NCBI RefSeq assembly: GCF_010093595.1
Contig: NW_022985475.1
Location: 1-17,564, forward strand
Origin: Mytilinidion resinicola
Lineage: Eukaryota; Ascomycota; Dothideomycetes; Mytilinidiales; Mytilinidiaceae
DNA length: 17,564 bases
Direction: 5' to 3'
The notes under the pieces were generated by a model. It was not told the origin of the DNA, did no database searches, and was given only the letters and a program-made list of their open reading frames with translations. Both the position numbers and the translations under genes were made by a program. Below, one piece after another: positions 1 through 9,614 of the stretch (the first letter of the stretch is position 1; each line of letters begins with the position of its first letter).

Positions 1-136
1 AACCCTAACCCTAACCCTAACCCTAACCCTAACCCTAACCCTAACCCTAACCCTAACCCTAACCCTAACCCTAACCCTAACCCTAACCCTAACCCCTAAC
101 CCTAACCCTAACCCTAACCCTAACCCTAACCCTAAC
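1..136. repeat. Telomere, (CCCTAA)n tract
   Basis: Uninterrupted CCCTAA units, about 22-23 of them, run from base 1 to AAC at 134-136. This is the C-rich strand of TTAGGG telomeric DNA, so the physical chromosome end is to the left. One variant unit with an extra C (CCCCTAA) lies at 93-99. TTAGGG is the usual repeat of filamentous ascomycetes and also of vertebrates; the rest of the window favours a fungus. The tract joins directly to a helicase pseudogene with no spacer. Confidence 0.98.
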
Positions 137-137
137 T

Positions 138-1515
138 AGTACTTAGGGCTCTCCTACTTATACTTACGCTGTGTACAGGTAAAAAACATTAATATCTGCT
201 TCTACGGCCGGGTGTGTTTGCCAATCGACTTCTTATCTATATACGGCTGCAACGGCTAGTACCGCGTCTAGTGCTTCTTTGTTTAAATTACCTCTAACCG
301 CATAAATATACCGACTTAATTAATAACCGACGCCTGGCTAAACCGCGCTAACCCGTCTATAGCCTCCTAAATTGCGGCTTTAACAGGTTCCTCCTCCTGC
401 TTTAGGTTTATGTTTAGCTCCTTAATATATGCTAATAAATCCGGCCTCTCTATGCCTACTAAATACGGCAACTACTGCGTCCGCTCTAACTACAGGTTTA
501 CTTTGTCTCTCTTGCCGGCCTAGATAGTTATTTAGACTTGCTTCTCTATATTTGCCCACGCCTCTGCCATTTTTTTCCCCAACTGCGCCTATGCAATCTT
601 GCTGTCAACAGGAACGGGTTCTGGCCTGGCTTCCTGGCCTTGCCTGGGTTATTGCACTTTAAAATACTATAATCCGTGGCCTTGTACAAAAAACCGCTGG
701 CAATAAACATGTTTAAATACCTTTTCAATGCGTGCCTGCACCCTCTTTTTTCCTAATTAACTTAGCCGTCCTGGCTTCCTTCCTGCTAACCACCTATAGA
801 TCTTTTGCTAATACTTTCTTATTACTCTAATACTCTGCGATATATAACAGCAACGGCCTGGTTCTAGTTAATATAATAATCCATCCGAATATAACAGCAA
901 CTGGCTAACTGGCGCTATAATACTGTCCGGCATTTTAAACTCACTCGGATACTAGATAACTCCGGGCTATTTGCGCACACCTTCTCTAATTAAATCGGCC
1001 TCTTTACGCGGTACCTTATAGATCTTTTATAAATGGCCTTTAATCTGGTCTAGCTATACGCTATACCTGCACTTCTTATAAATAGCCAATTAGAATTCGG
1101 CTAAATACTTAAAATACCTGCTCTTAGTACTAGATTTAGCTATTTTAAACACTTAGTCTGCCTCTGGAATTAACTCTTACTTAATATTTAATAGGCGGCG
1201 ACGAGTGCTACTTATAGGTTGCTGGGTGCAATTTCCACCCCCTTTTCGCCTCGCTGCCATAGTTGCTGCGGTTGCCGATTACCCTAACCACCCGCTAAAC
1301 TATTATAACTGTAGCCTAACTTACAATATAACTATACCTGCGCGGGATCTATACACAACTGCACAGGATCTGCGCTAATATATATATCCGGGCTTAAAGT
1401 TCTCGTCCCCAACTAAAAATTAGGCCCGTAGCTACCTTATTTACTGCTATACCTTCCTTGCCTGCACCTAATACGCTATTATTAGATGTTAACTACGCCT
1501 GCCTTCTATAGGCAT
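138..1515 (-). pseudogene. TLH-type helicase pseudogene copy 1, N-terminal OrsD/DUF3505 part only
   Basis: The minus-strand frame starting at ATG 1515-1513 stays open apart from in-frame TAG/TAA codons, nearly all explicable as former CAG, CAA or TGG, to the telomere junction. It has a Gln/Arg-rich N-terminus (about residues 1-130). An OrsD-like region follows (about 130-285), recognisable by KKCRYSV, DQIKGHL, EFKMPDS, a PVSQLL..YSDGLL stretch and CQRFF near 686-702. A helical segment ends in KSIGKH, FFTCTQ and ESPKY. These features recall the OrsD (formerly DUF3505) region at the N-terminus of fungal telomere-linked helicases; this is by memory of the family. The start is uncertain: copies 2 and 3 have ATA here, and the frame continues upstream. 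The gene is truncated by the telomere before the acidic linker, central region and helicase domain. Another ATG at 1260-1258 reads GTG in copy 2 and may be mutation-made. Confidence 0.82.
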
Positions 1516-1862
1516 TAGTTCGGTGCCGCTGCTAATATTCGTGTGGTGTATATAGCCACGGCTGGTAGTGTTCTACTGCGCGCTCGGTCGCGGTTGCGGC
1601 GGTTCTGCGAACACCACAACTTCCACCTAACCCTAACCAACTACACGGGTTAACCTAATGCAAATCGGCTGGGGGGTGCAACTAAATGCGCTGAATAATA
1701 TACTAAAATTTAGTGCAATTCCGGCTGCGGGATATAAATAGAACCTGCCTCTAAAAAATAAATAGAATAAGCCCTGTGCCTAAATCTACGCCCTGGTCTA
1801 GTATTTTCTATTCTTAACAAATAAATAGAACAAGGGCTGGTTCCATTTACCGCCGTGGGATA
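1516..1862 (-). other. Upstream part of TLH unit copy 1
   Basis: This is the stretch between the unit boundary and the best start of copy 1. It holds imperfect direct repeats around CTATTTAT (about 1737-1770 and 1805-1850) and a plus-strand TATAAATA at 1733-1740 that is kept in all three copies. Part of it (about 1516-1640) reads in frame with the gene and could be coding. A short CCTAACCCTAACC at 1626-1638 resembles telomere repeat but lies in that frame. It is probably the promoter and 5' end of the TLH gene (inference). Confidence 0.5.
1733..1740 (+). promoter_or_regulatory. TATA-box-like motif, conserved in all three units
   Basis: TATAAATA occurs here and at 5580-5587 and 7465-7472, at the same place in each unit. 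It is oriented on the plus strand, away from the TLH gene. In RIP-mutated DNA TATA-like words are common by chance, so a promoter role is only possible; it could drive an outward transcript toward the centromere. Confidence 0.25.
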
Positions 1863-4800
1863 GGGTGCTGTTCTTCCTATTTTTTATATAAAATACCCAG
1901 CTTTTTATATTACCGCTTTATATCCCCTCGCAATATAATTAACGGCACTATAACTACTATTATTCTATCCTGCTCTGCCTATACTAGCAATATAAATAAT
2001 AAGCTCTTTCCTATACTAGTTAGTATTACTGCTACTACCGGGCTTTTACCTGCTGTAATTATCGCGATTGCGTTCTTCTGCACGCTTTAGAACACCGCCT
2101 CTATACCTATTATCCGCTTTAACTATACTACTACGTCTATTTTCCTTAACCGCGCCTATTAATCTTTTCGACTTTTATCTGCTTTGCTTTTAAACGGCGC
2201 CTGCTTCCGCTTCTTTAATATAAACTTATTATTAACGGCCGACTAATATCCTAAAAACTAATACTAATCTATACTTAATACCCGGAACTGCTGCCTTTTA
2301 TCGGCTACCGCTCCTACCTGCTCTATAATTGCTCGCGTATATACTAACCCGGCAATATATAATATATGCCCGGCCTGCTCGTCTGTAATTACTGCTACTA
2401 TATTCTTCTTATTCTACTTTTTATTATTATTATCGTTTTCTACCCTAAATACTATTAAACTGCGTATAAACCTTCTGCTAATACTAATAGCAATTTTATA
2501 GTATAACTAAATAGTTAGCTCCTGCCCTAACCTAACCCTACTCTTGCGCTTTAACGCCTGTTGCAACTATTCCAATATCTACTTACGCCCGCTTAGGTCG
2601 GCCGGCTATAAATGCGATAATATTGCCTTTTTCTCCTACACCATCGCCTCTAATTGCTGCTAGAACGGTAATACTAACTATAAATACTATACTAATAACT
2701 CCTCCACTTTACGCGGTATATATTAATAGATAATCTTAATATTGCTACTAACTGCGTAACTTTTATAGTATCGCGTTATAAATACTACTATACTGTCCTC
2801 GATAAATATATTGCAATGCCCGCCCTTTACTATATTACTATGCTAAACGCTTAAAACCTTAGGTCTTTATACTGGCTGCCCCCCTAATATATATATTAAT
2901 ATAATTAACTTCTTTTAGAATTCGATTACGCGTGATATATACTGCTTAACTCCTTATTAATTAATACCTAAGCAGTATTCTGCCTTTAAAAACCTTCCTC
3001 GGGTTATAAAATTGCGTCCGATATAATCGAATAACTATATCTTTCTATTAACGGGCAACCGCGTTTAATAGTCCTTTAAAAAATTCTATTCCAGTTGCTT
3101 ATCTATTAGATTGTCCTGCAATTTACTCTATAGGATTACGGGCACTTAATTAGTTATCTTATTCTATTTACTAGGTAGCGGGATTTTAGTATATATATAT
3201 ACTAAAATCCTGCTATTAAAAAACAACAGCTTTTCTAACAATAACTATTAGCTCTCTATAACTAACCCGTGTACTATACTACGGAACTAGGCTATATTAA
3301 AATATAACCCCTTATATAACAACTTATTATAGCCTATCTATTTAATATAGCCTTTTAATATGCTGTTATAATAGATTTTTAACCTATATATCCGCAAATC
3401 TAATATTTACTACATTGGCCCGTGGCTTCCTTAGACTATAAACTTATCTATTATTTTTTAAATAAACTGCAAACATCCTTTCCGCCGCTGCCGGGACGGC
3501 GTGCTGCTATTATCGCTCTTATACGCACTATTGCTGTTAAACTCGCTATTTTAAAACAGCTCTAACAACTCTAACGCTTGCTAAACCACTATAAAACGGG
3601 TGACCTTAACAACGGCTAATAAAATAGGCGGATATAACTCGGGGCCCTTTTAGCCGTCCTTTTTAATACCTAACACCGCTAATATATATACTAATAGGCT
3701 GTTATACTCCTTATAGGTAATAGATTAGTTTAGCAACTTAATATAAAACTATAAACATGCCTTCTAGATGCCTATTAACCCTTCTAGCTTACTGCTAGCG
3801 TTTTTAGGCCTGCTATCTCCTATTCCCTACTCCTTATTACTATCTATTTTATTAATTTCTATTTTATCCTCCTCCTCTTCCATCTTATTCTTTTCCTTCT
3901 CTTCTGTTTTATCTTCTCCCTCCACCTCTCGCTCGGCCTGCTTAATTAACGCCTCCCACGCCTTTTACTGCCGCCGCGTAAACCGGTACTTAGGGCTCTC
4001 CTACTTATACTCGCGCTGTATACAGGTAAAAAATATTAATATCTGCTTCTATAGCTAAGTATATTCGCTAATCGACTTCTTATCTATATACGGCTGCAAC
4101 GGCTAGTACTGCGTCTAGTGCTTTTCTATTCGAATTGCCTCTAACCGTATAAATATACCAACTTAATTAATAACTAACGCCTGGCTAAACTGCGCTAACC
4201 CGTTTATAGCCTCCTAAATTGCGGCTTTAACAGGTTCCTTCTCCTGCTTTAGGTTTATATTTAGCTCCTTAATATATACTAATAAATCCGGCCTTTCTAT
4301 ACCTACTAAATACAGCAACTACTGCGTCCGCTCTAACTACAGGTTTACCTTATCTCTCTCGCCGGCCTAAATAGTTATTTAGACTTGCTTCTTTATATTT
4401 GCCTACGCCTCTGCTATCTTCTTTCCTAACTGCGCCTATGCAATTTTGCCGTTAACAGGAACAGGTTCTGGCCTGGCTTCCTAGCCTTGCCTGGGTTGTC
4501 GCACTTTAAAATACTGTAATCCGTGGCCTTATACAAAAAACCGCTGGCAATAGATATATTTAAATGCCTTTTTAATGCGTGCCTGCACCCTTTTTTCTCC
4601 TAATTAACTTAGCCGTCCTGGCTTTCTTCCTGCTAACCACCTATAGATCTTTTACTAATACTTTTTTATCGCCCCAATGCTCCGCAATATATAACGGCAA
4701 CGGCCTGGTTCTAGTTAATATAATAATCTATCCGAATATAACGGCAACTAGCTAACTAGCGCTATAATACTGTCCGGTATTTTAAACTTACTTAGATACT

Positions 4801-5362
4801 AGATAACTCCGGGCTATTTGCGCACACCTTCTCTAATTAAATCGGCCTCTTTACGCGGTACCTTATAGATCTTTTATAAATAGCCTTTAATCTGGTCTAG
4901 CTATACGCTATACCTGCACTTCTTATAAATAGCTAATTAGAATTCGGCTAAATACTTAAAATACCTGCTCTTAGTACTAGATTTAGCTATTTTAAATACT
5001 TAGTCTGCCTCTAGAATTAACTCTTACTTAATATTTAATAGGCGGCGACGAGTGCTACTTATAGGTTGCTGGGTGCAATTTCCACCCCCTTTTCGCCTTG
5101 CTGCCACGGTTACTGCGGTTGCTAATTACCCTAACCACCCGCCAAACTATTATAACTATAGCCTAACTTATAATATAACTATACCTGCCCGGGATCTATA
5201 TATAACTGCACGGGATCTGCGCTAATATATATATCCGGGCTTAAAGTTCTCGTCCCTAACTAAAAATTGGGCCTATAGCTACCTTATTTACTGCTATACC
5301 TTCCTTGCCTGCACCTAATACGCTATTATTAGATATTAACCACGCCTGCCTCCTATAGGTAT
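1863..5362 (-). pseudogene. TLH-type RecQ helicase pseudogene copy 2, the longest copy, truncated in the helicase domain
   Basis: One minus-strand frame runs for about 1,166 codons with many point stops but no frameshift: the start codon position (5362, ATG mutated to ATA), the central GSHGPM motif (first base 3430) and Walker A (first base 2026) are all in phase. In order: Gln-rich N-terminus; OrsD/DUF3505 region to about 4480; SPKYRFTRRQ near 3975-4005; a Glu/Lys-rich linker (3810-3950); a long central region with GSHGPM, LDLRIY, ITRGRF and LGGSQ (about 3800-2200); then the start of a RecQ-like domain with SPVVAV, a damaged Walker A ILTSIGKS (2003-2026), and VVIVPLIILRGD. The frame stops at 1863, where copy 1 begins, so the Asp-Glu box and all later helicase motifs are missing. 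TLH proteins are subtelomeric RecQ-family helicases linked to telomere maintenance; assignment is from motif order, read by eye. Confidence 0.85.
3174..3217. repeat. 44-bp palindrome with a perfect 30-bp core
   Basis: Positions 3181-3210 are a perfect inverted repeat with no spacer (arm GGATTTTAGTATATA). Adding 7 bases on each side gives 44 bp in which the only mismatches are of the G/A or C/T type, so the pre-mutation sequence was probably a longer exact palindrome. It lies inside the central coding region of copy 2, after the residues LLFFNS. It could form a hairpin or cruciform. Confidence 0.85.
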
Positions 5363-5709
5363 TAGTTTAGTGCCGCTGCTAATATTCGTGTAGTATATAT
5401 AGCCACGGCTGGTAGTGTTCTACTGCGCGCTCGGTTGCGGTTGCGGCGGTTCTATAAACACCACAACTTCCACCTAACCCTAACTAACTACACGGGTTAA
5501 CCTAATGCAAATCGGCTAGGAAGTGCAACTAAATACGCTGAATAATATACTAAAATTTGGTGTAATTCCGGCTGCGGGATATAAATAGAACCTGCCTCTG
5601 AAAAATAAATAGAATAAGCCCTGTGCCTAAATCTACGCCCTGGTCTAGTATTTTCTATTCTTAATAAATAAATGGAACAAGGGCTGGTTCTATTTACCGC
5701 TGTGGGATA
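5363..5709 (-). other. Upstream part of TLH unit copy 2
   Basis: This is the homologue of 1516-1862 with further transitions. It keeps the TATAAATA (5580-5587), the CTATTTAT-type direct repeats and the terminal GGGATA at 5704-5709. The plus-strand base after the boundary is the start of the truncated copy 3. It probably contains the TLH promoter or 5' leader and perhaps the first codons (inference). Confidence 0.5.
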
Positions 5710-7247
5710 GGCCTGCTATCTCCTATTCCCTGCTTTTTATCGCTATCTATTTTATTAATTTCTATTTTATCCTTCTTCTCTTCTATTTTATCCTCTTCCT
5801 TTTCTTCTATTTTATTTTTTCCCTCCACTTTTTACTTAGCCTGCTTAATTAACGCCTTCTACACCTTTTACTGCCGCCGCATAAACCGGTACTTAGGGCT
5901 CTCCTACTTATACTCGCGCTGTATATAGGCAAAAAATATTAATATCTACTTCTATAGCTAAGTATATTCGCTAATCGACTTTTTATCTATATACAGCTGC
6001 AACGGCTAGTACTGCGTTTAGTACTTTTCTATTCGAATCGCCTTTAACTATATAAACACGCCGACTTAATTAATAACTAACGCCTGGCTAAACTATACTA
6101 ACCTGTCTATAGCCTTTTAAATTGCGGCTTTAATAGGTTCCTTCTTCTACTTTAGGTCTGCGTTTAGCTTCTTAATATATACTAATAAATCCGGCCTCTC
6201 TATACCTACTAAATATAGTAACTACTATATCCGCTCTAACTACAGGTTTACCTTATTTTTCTTACCGGCCTAGATAGTTATTTAGGCTTACTTTTCTATA
6301 TTTACCTATACCTCTGCTATCTTCTTCCCTAACTGCGCCTATATAATCTTGCTATTAATAGGAATAGGTTCTAGCCTAGCTTCCTGGCCTTACTTAGGTT
6401 GTTGCACTTTAAAATACTATAATCCGTGGCCTTATATAAAAAACCGCTGGCAATAGATATATTTAAATACCTTTTTAATACGTGCCTGCACCCTTTTTTC
6501 TCCTAATTAACTTAGCTATCCTTACTTTCTTCCTGCTAACCACCTATAGATCTTTTGCTAATACTTTTTTATTGCCCTAATACTCCGCAATATATAATAG
6601 TAACGGCCTGGTTCTAGTTAATATAATAGTAACTAGCTAACTAGCGCTATAATACTGTCCGGCATTTTAAACTTACTTAGATACTAGATAACTCTAGGCT
6701 ATTTACGCACACCTTTTTTAATTAAATCGGCCTCTTTACGCGGTACTTTATAGATCTTTTATAAATAGCCTTTAATCTAGTCTAGCTATACGCTATACCT
6801 GCACTTCTTATAAATAGCTAATTAGAATTCAGCTAAATACTTAAAATACCCGCTCTTAGTACTAGATTTAGCTATTTTAAACACTTAGTCTGCCTCTGGA
6901 ATTAACTCTTACTTAATATTTAATAGGCGGCAACAAGTGCTACTTATAGGTTGCTAGGTATAATTTCCACCCCCTTTTCGCCTTGCTGCTATAGTTGCTG
7001 CAGTTGCTAATTACCCTAACTACCCGCTAAACTATTATAACCGTAGCCTAACTTATAATATAACTATACCTGCGCGGGATCTATATATAACTGCACAGGA
7101 TCTGCGCTAATATATACGTCCGGGCTTAAAGTTCTTATTCCTAACTAAAAATTAGGCCTATAGCTACCTTATTTACTGCTATACCTTTCTTACCTACACC
7201 TAATACGCTATTATTAGATATTAACCACGCCTGCCTTCTATAGGTAT
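5710..7247 (-). pseudogene. TLH-type helicase pseudogene copy 3, N-terminal OrsD/DUF3505 part only
   Basis: This is homologous to copy 2 from its start codon position (7247-7245, now ATA) down to the acidic linker. It ends at 5710, which corresponds to 3807 in copy 2, so it keeps the N-terminus, the OrsD-like region and the Glu/Lys-rich linker but has no central or helicase domain. It is the most AT-mutated of the three homologous units and carries the most stops. An 18-bp loss near 6628 removes six codons in frame from the YSDGLL part of the OrsD region, between two AATATAA repeats. It belongs to the same family as its neighbours and cannot be functional. Confidence 0.82.
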
Positions 7248-7593
7248 TAGTTTAGTACTGCTGCTAATATTTATATAGTATATATAGCTATAGCTAGTAG
7301 TATTCTACTGCGCGCTTAGTTGCGGTTGCAGCGGTTCTGCGAACACTATAACTTCCACCTAACTCTAACCAACTATACGGGTTAACCTAATATAAATCGG
7401 CTAGGAGGTGCAACTAAATACGCTGAATAATATACTAAAATTTGGTGTAATTCCGGCTGCGGGATATAAATAGAACCTGCCTCTGAAAATAAATAGAATA
7501 AGCCCTGTGCCTAAATCTACGCCTTAGTCTAGTATTTTCTATTCTTAATAAATAAATAGAATAAGGGCTAGTTCTATTTACTGCTATAGGATA
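7248..7593 (-). other. Upstream part of TLH unit copy 3
   Basis: This is the homologue of the upstream part of copies 1 and 2, with TATAAATA at 7465-7472 and a 1-bp loss in an A run near 7485. It ends at the common boundary (GGATA, 7589-7593) and abuts the 121-bp tandem repeat that follows copy 4. Confidence 0.5.
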
Positions 7594-7870
7594 GAATCCT
7601 ATACAGGTACCTACCTACCCTCTCTTTTAAAAATAATCCCTTTTAAACTCTAACTCTATACTTAACCCTTACTTTTTTACCCTACTTTAAATATTTACTG
7701 CCGCCGCCTTTCTAGAACTCTATACAGGCACCTACCTACCTCTTTTTTTTTAAAAATATACTCTTTTAAACCCTTACTTATACTTAACCTTTACTTTTCT
7801 GCTCTACTTTAAATACCCGCTGCTGCGCCTTTTTAGAACCCTATATAGGTACCTACCTACCCCCTTTTTT
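7593..7870. repeat. 121-bp tandem repeat, about 2.3 copies
   Basis: The landmark AGAA(T/C)CCTATACAGG plus ACCTACCTACC starts at 7593, 7714 and 7835, a constant period of 121. The first two units are complete and the third is cut after about 35 bases. Differences are mostly transitions plus poly-T length changes. The repeat lies exactly between the inner boundary of copy 3 and the end of the copy 4 helicase frame. Since 121 is not a multiple of 3 it is unlikely to be coding; it may be a 3' flanking satellite of TLH genes. Confidence 0.85.
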
Positions 7871-8955
7871 AAACTTTAATAACTCCTAAACTTCCTATTT
7901 TCTAACCTGCTCTATAAATCTAATAAATCCCTAATATATTTAATTTAACTTTAATCCGCCCTATTAAACCTTCCCGCTAAACTATTATAATACGCTCCCC
8001 TAATTACTATTACTGCCTTTTTTCCACCCCCTTTTTTATATCTCCTTTTTAATAAAATCTCTAAACTTCTTAGAATACTGCACCTATACTGCGTATACTG
8101 CTGCTGCTAACACGCCTTTATACTAATACTTCTTCTTCTATTACTTTTACTACTCTCTACGCCCTATATTTTTTTTATAACTTATATAAACCTCCTATAG
8201 CAACCCGCACTCCTAACACCTTAAAAACTGCGCCTATAATATTTTCGCCCTTTTTCCTTACGCCTTTTTTATTAGGTTTATTTTTTCTTAAAATATTTTA
8301 ATTACTACCTAAATATTCTCCGCTTCCGGCTTATTGCAATACTAAATCTTATACCCTTTACTTTTTTCCTTCTATACCCGATATTACTAGCAACCTACTT
8401 TCTACTGCTCTATTAATTTAACTAATCTATTTACCTCTAACGCTTCTATTAACTATAAACTTGCCTTTCTAATTACTTATACCTTTTAAACTAATAACTG
8501 CTGCTTAAATTCTACTTTTTCTGTAACCGCCTTCTTTTCTATCTAGGGCGTTGCTAGTAGTACTTCTAATACGCTGTCTGCTGTAGTAACACCCTATATA
8601 TTATTATTAGGCTTATCGGCGTCCTTAATTACAACTATTATACTAGCGCGTATGTTCTAATTAATCGAAACAATTTTATCTATATCCCTATTATTAACTA
8701 CTATATTAGTTATTACTTTAGCTTTTATAACTACCTCTTTTTTATTAACGGCTAAACGCCCTTAATATTACTAGTATCTCTATTCCCCCTTTTCGTATTC
8801 TACTCGCTTTTAGTTCCTATTTATTACACCGTTAATTATTTTTCTTATATAACCCCTACCTATAATAAATTCCTATATTTTCTTTTTAATATCTTTTCTA
8901 AAATCCTACTTATAAACAACGCCCCTTTTATCTATTTAGAATCCGTGTATAATTA
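7870..8955 (-). pseudogene. TLH-type RecQ helicase pseudogene copy 4, C-terminal half
   Basis: Reading from the retroelement's left target site toward the telomere, one frame is kept from 8950 to about 7870 with only point stops. It starts with IHGF, continues with RKDIKKKI, EFIIGRGYIRK and a Cys-depleted VEYEKGE segment typical of the region after RecQ motif VI. It then shows a helical stretch (SVLEVLLATP, LIEALEVNRLVKLIEQ), KVGC..YRVQKEK with YCNKPEAENI, a Cys-rich CQECG-like patch and YKGVLAAAVYAV near 8075-8120, before the tandem repeat. Removing the retroelement and one AATTA joins this to 16661-17564 in frame (codons first base 1 modulo 3 on both sides). The exact stop is unclear, about 7850-7880. 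The tail resembles the C-terminus of fungal TLH proteins (from memory). Confidence 0.78.
8951..8955. repeat. Left target-site duplication AATTA
   Basis: AATTA directly precedes the 5' LTR and is repeated directly after the 3' LTR (16661-16665). Five bases is the usual Ty3/gypsy duplication length. Deleting the element and one AATTA restores the helicase frame. Confidence 0.85.
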
Positions 8956-9493
8956 TATTATAACCCGTAATACGAACAACCTAAGCGCAGAGGCACTTAT
9001 AGAAATAAGTAAGCAGATAAGATTAATTACAGAAAACTAGGTTACGGGACTAAAAGGGTTATATATAAAACGTATAAAGATCCTGGATTCCCCTATAGAC
9101 TACTAGTAGATAGGAATAATCTAAAGATAGGATATTACGGGGACAGGGTTATATAATAGCTCGAGAAGCTTAAAGAAGTAAGCTAGGCGAGCGCTTAAGG
9201 GGCTTAAGGCTGCGAGCTAGAAGAGCAGCTTAAGGGGCTTAAGGCTGCGAGCTATATAAGTAAAGAGGTTTCTTAGAACGGAGCTTTTATATAAAGGGAC
9301 GCTTCTTTATATAGATAGAAACCTTATATTTAACTTAAGACTTTAATACTACCTATTAGAAGTAATAACCCTGTTTTAAATCTTAATTAATTATTGCCTT
9401 ACCTTTTAAAAACTATTGCACCCCGATAATAACTTGCCTATACCCTGTCTTAGTGTAAGACACTAGAAGGTATAGAAGAGATAACCTGTTATA
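8956..9493 (+). repeat. 5' LTR of chromovirus
   Basis: 538 bp, starting TATTATAAC (likely from a TG start mutated to TA) and ending CCTGTTATA (likely from a CA end). It matches 16123-16660 with no indel. It contains two copies of a 27-bp segment (9193-9219 and 9228-9254, period 35) built on GCTTAAGGGGCTTAAGG. The U3 promoter and R/U5 limits cannot be set by eye. Confidence 0.93.
9193..9254. repeat. 35-bp-period direct repeat inside the 5' LTR
   Basis: Two identical 27-bp copies at 9193-9219 and 9228-9254; the same pair is at 16360-16386 and 16395-16421 in the 3' LTR. Each contains CTTAAGG twice. Repeated blocks in an LTR often hold enhancer sites, but that role is inference. The segment is GC-richer than its surroundings and is unchanged between LTRs. 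Confidence 0.85.
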
Positions 9494-9614
9494 CTTTAAA
9501 CACCGCTATATTAAAGGAGTTGCATACGGATAATTAATTAAGATAGCCCTACTAACCCCTTCGGGTAGTATAACTACTGGACTAACCCTAACTATAACTA
9601 AGGTAGCAACACGC
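9494..9614 (+). other. Leader between 5' LTR and gag
   Basis: About 120 bases follow the LTR. This is where a primer-binding site would be (starting CTTTAAACACCGC), but I cannot match it to a tRNA 3' end, partly because of mutation. The gag frame may start a little upstream of 9615, since SITTGLTLTITKVATR reads in frame just before that ATG. There is nothing else I recognise. Confidence 0.5.

Larger units (their letters stand above)
137..7593 (-). repeat. Head-to-tail array of three TLH subtelomeric units
   Basis: Three copies of the same unit lie in the same orientation: 137-1862, 1863-5709 and 5710-7593. Copy 1 aligns to copy 2 at a constant offset of 3847 from end to end, so I see no net indel. 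Copy 2 aligns to copy 3 at offset 1903, dropping to 1884 after an 18-bp and a 1-bp loss in copy 3. All three end on the centromere side at the same GGGATA (1857-1862, 5704-5709, 7588-7593 with the first G mutated to A). Their telomere-side ends all differ. Differences between copies are overwhelmingly C/T and G/A. Confidence 0.93.

Noticed and set aside
93..99. Variant CCCCTAA telomere unit
   Set aside because: A single one-base slip in a long tract; it may be natural telomerase variation or a sequencing error.
546..728. Minus-strand open frame of 60 codons in copy 1
   Set aside because: It runs out of phase with the TLH frame over CQRFF and neighbours; the homologous stretches of copies 2 and 3 do not support it.
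1258..1260. ATG as the start of TLH copy 1
   Set aside because: Copy 2 has GTG at the same place, so the ATG may be produced by mutation; the coding-like frame extends upstream to the ATG at 1515.
1626..1638. Interstitial telomere-like CCTAACCCTAACC (similar words near 2526, 9582 and 16777)
   Set aside because: Two units or fewer each. The copy at 1626 recurs at the same place in every unit within a possible reading frame, so it is not evidence of a former chromosome end.
3768..4058. Plus-strand open frame of 96 codons, Ser/Leu-rich
   Set aside because: It is the complement of the acidic linker and OrsD end of TLH copy 2; the low-complexity Ser/Leu text comes from reading GAA/GAG-rich DNA backwards.
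9494..9512. tRNA primer-binding site after the 5' LTR
   Set aside because: The bases do not resemble a tRNA 3' complement that I recognise, and mutation prevents a safe call.
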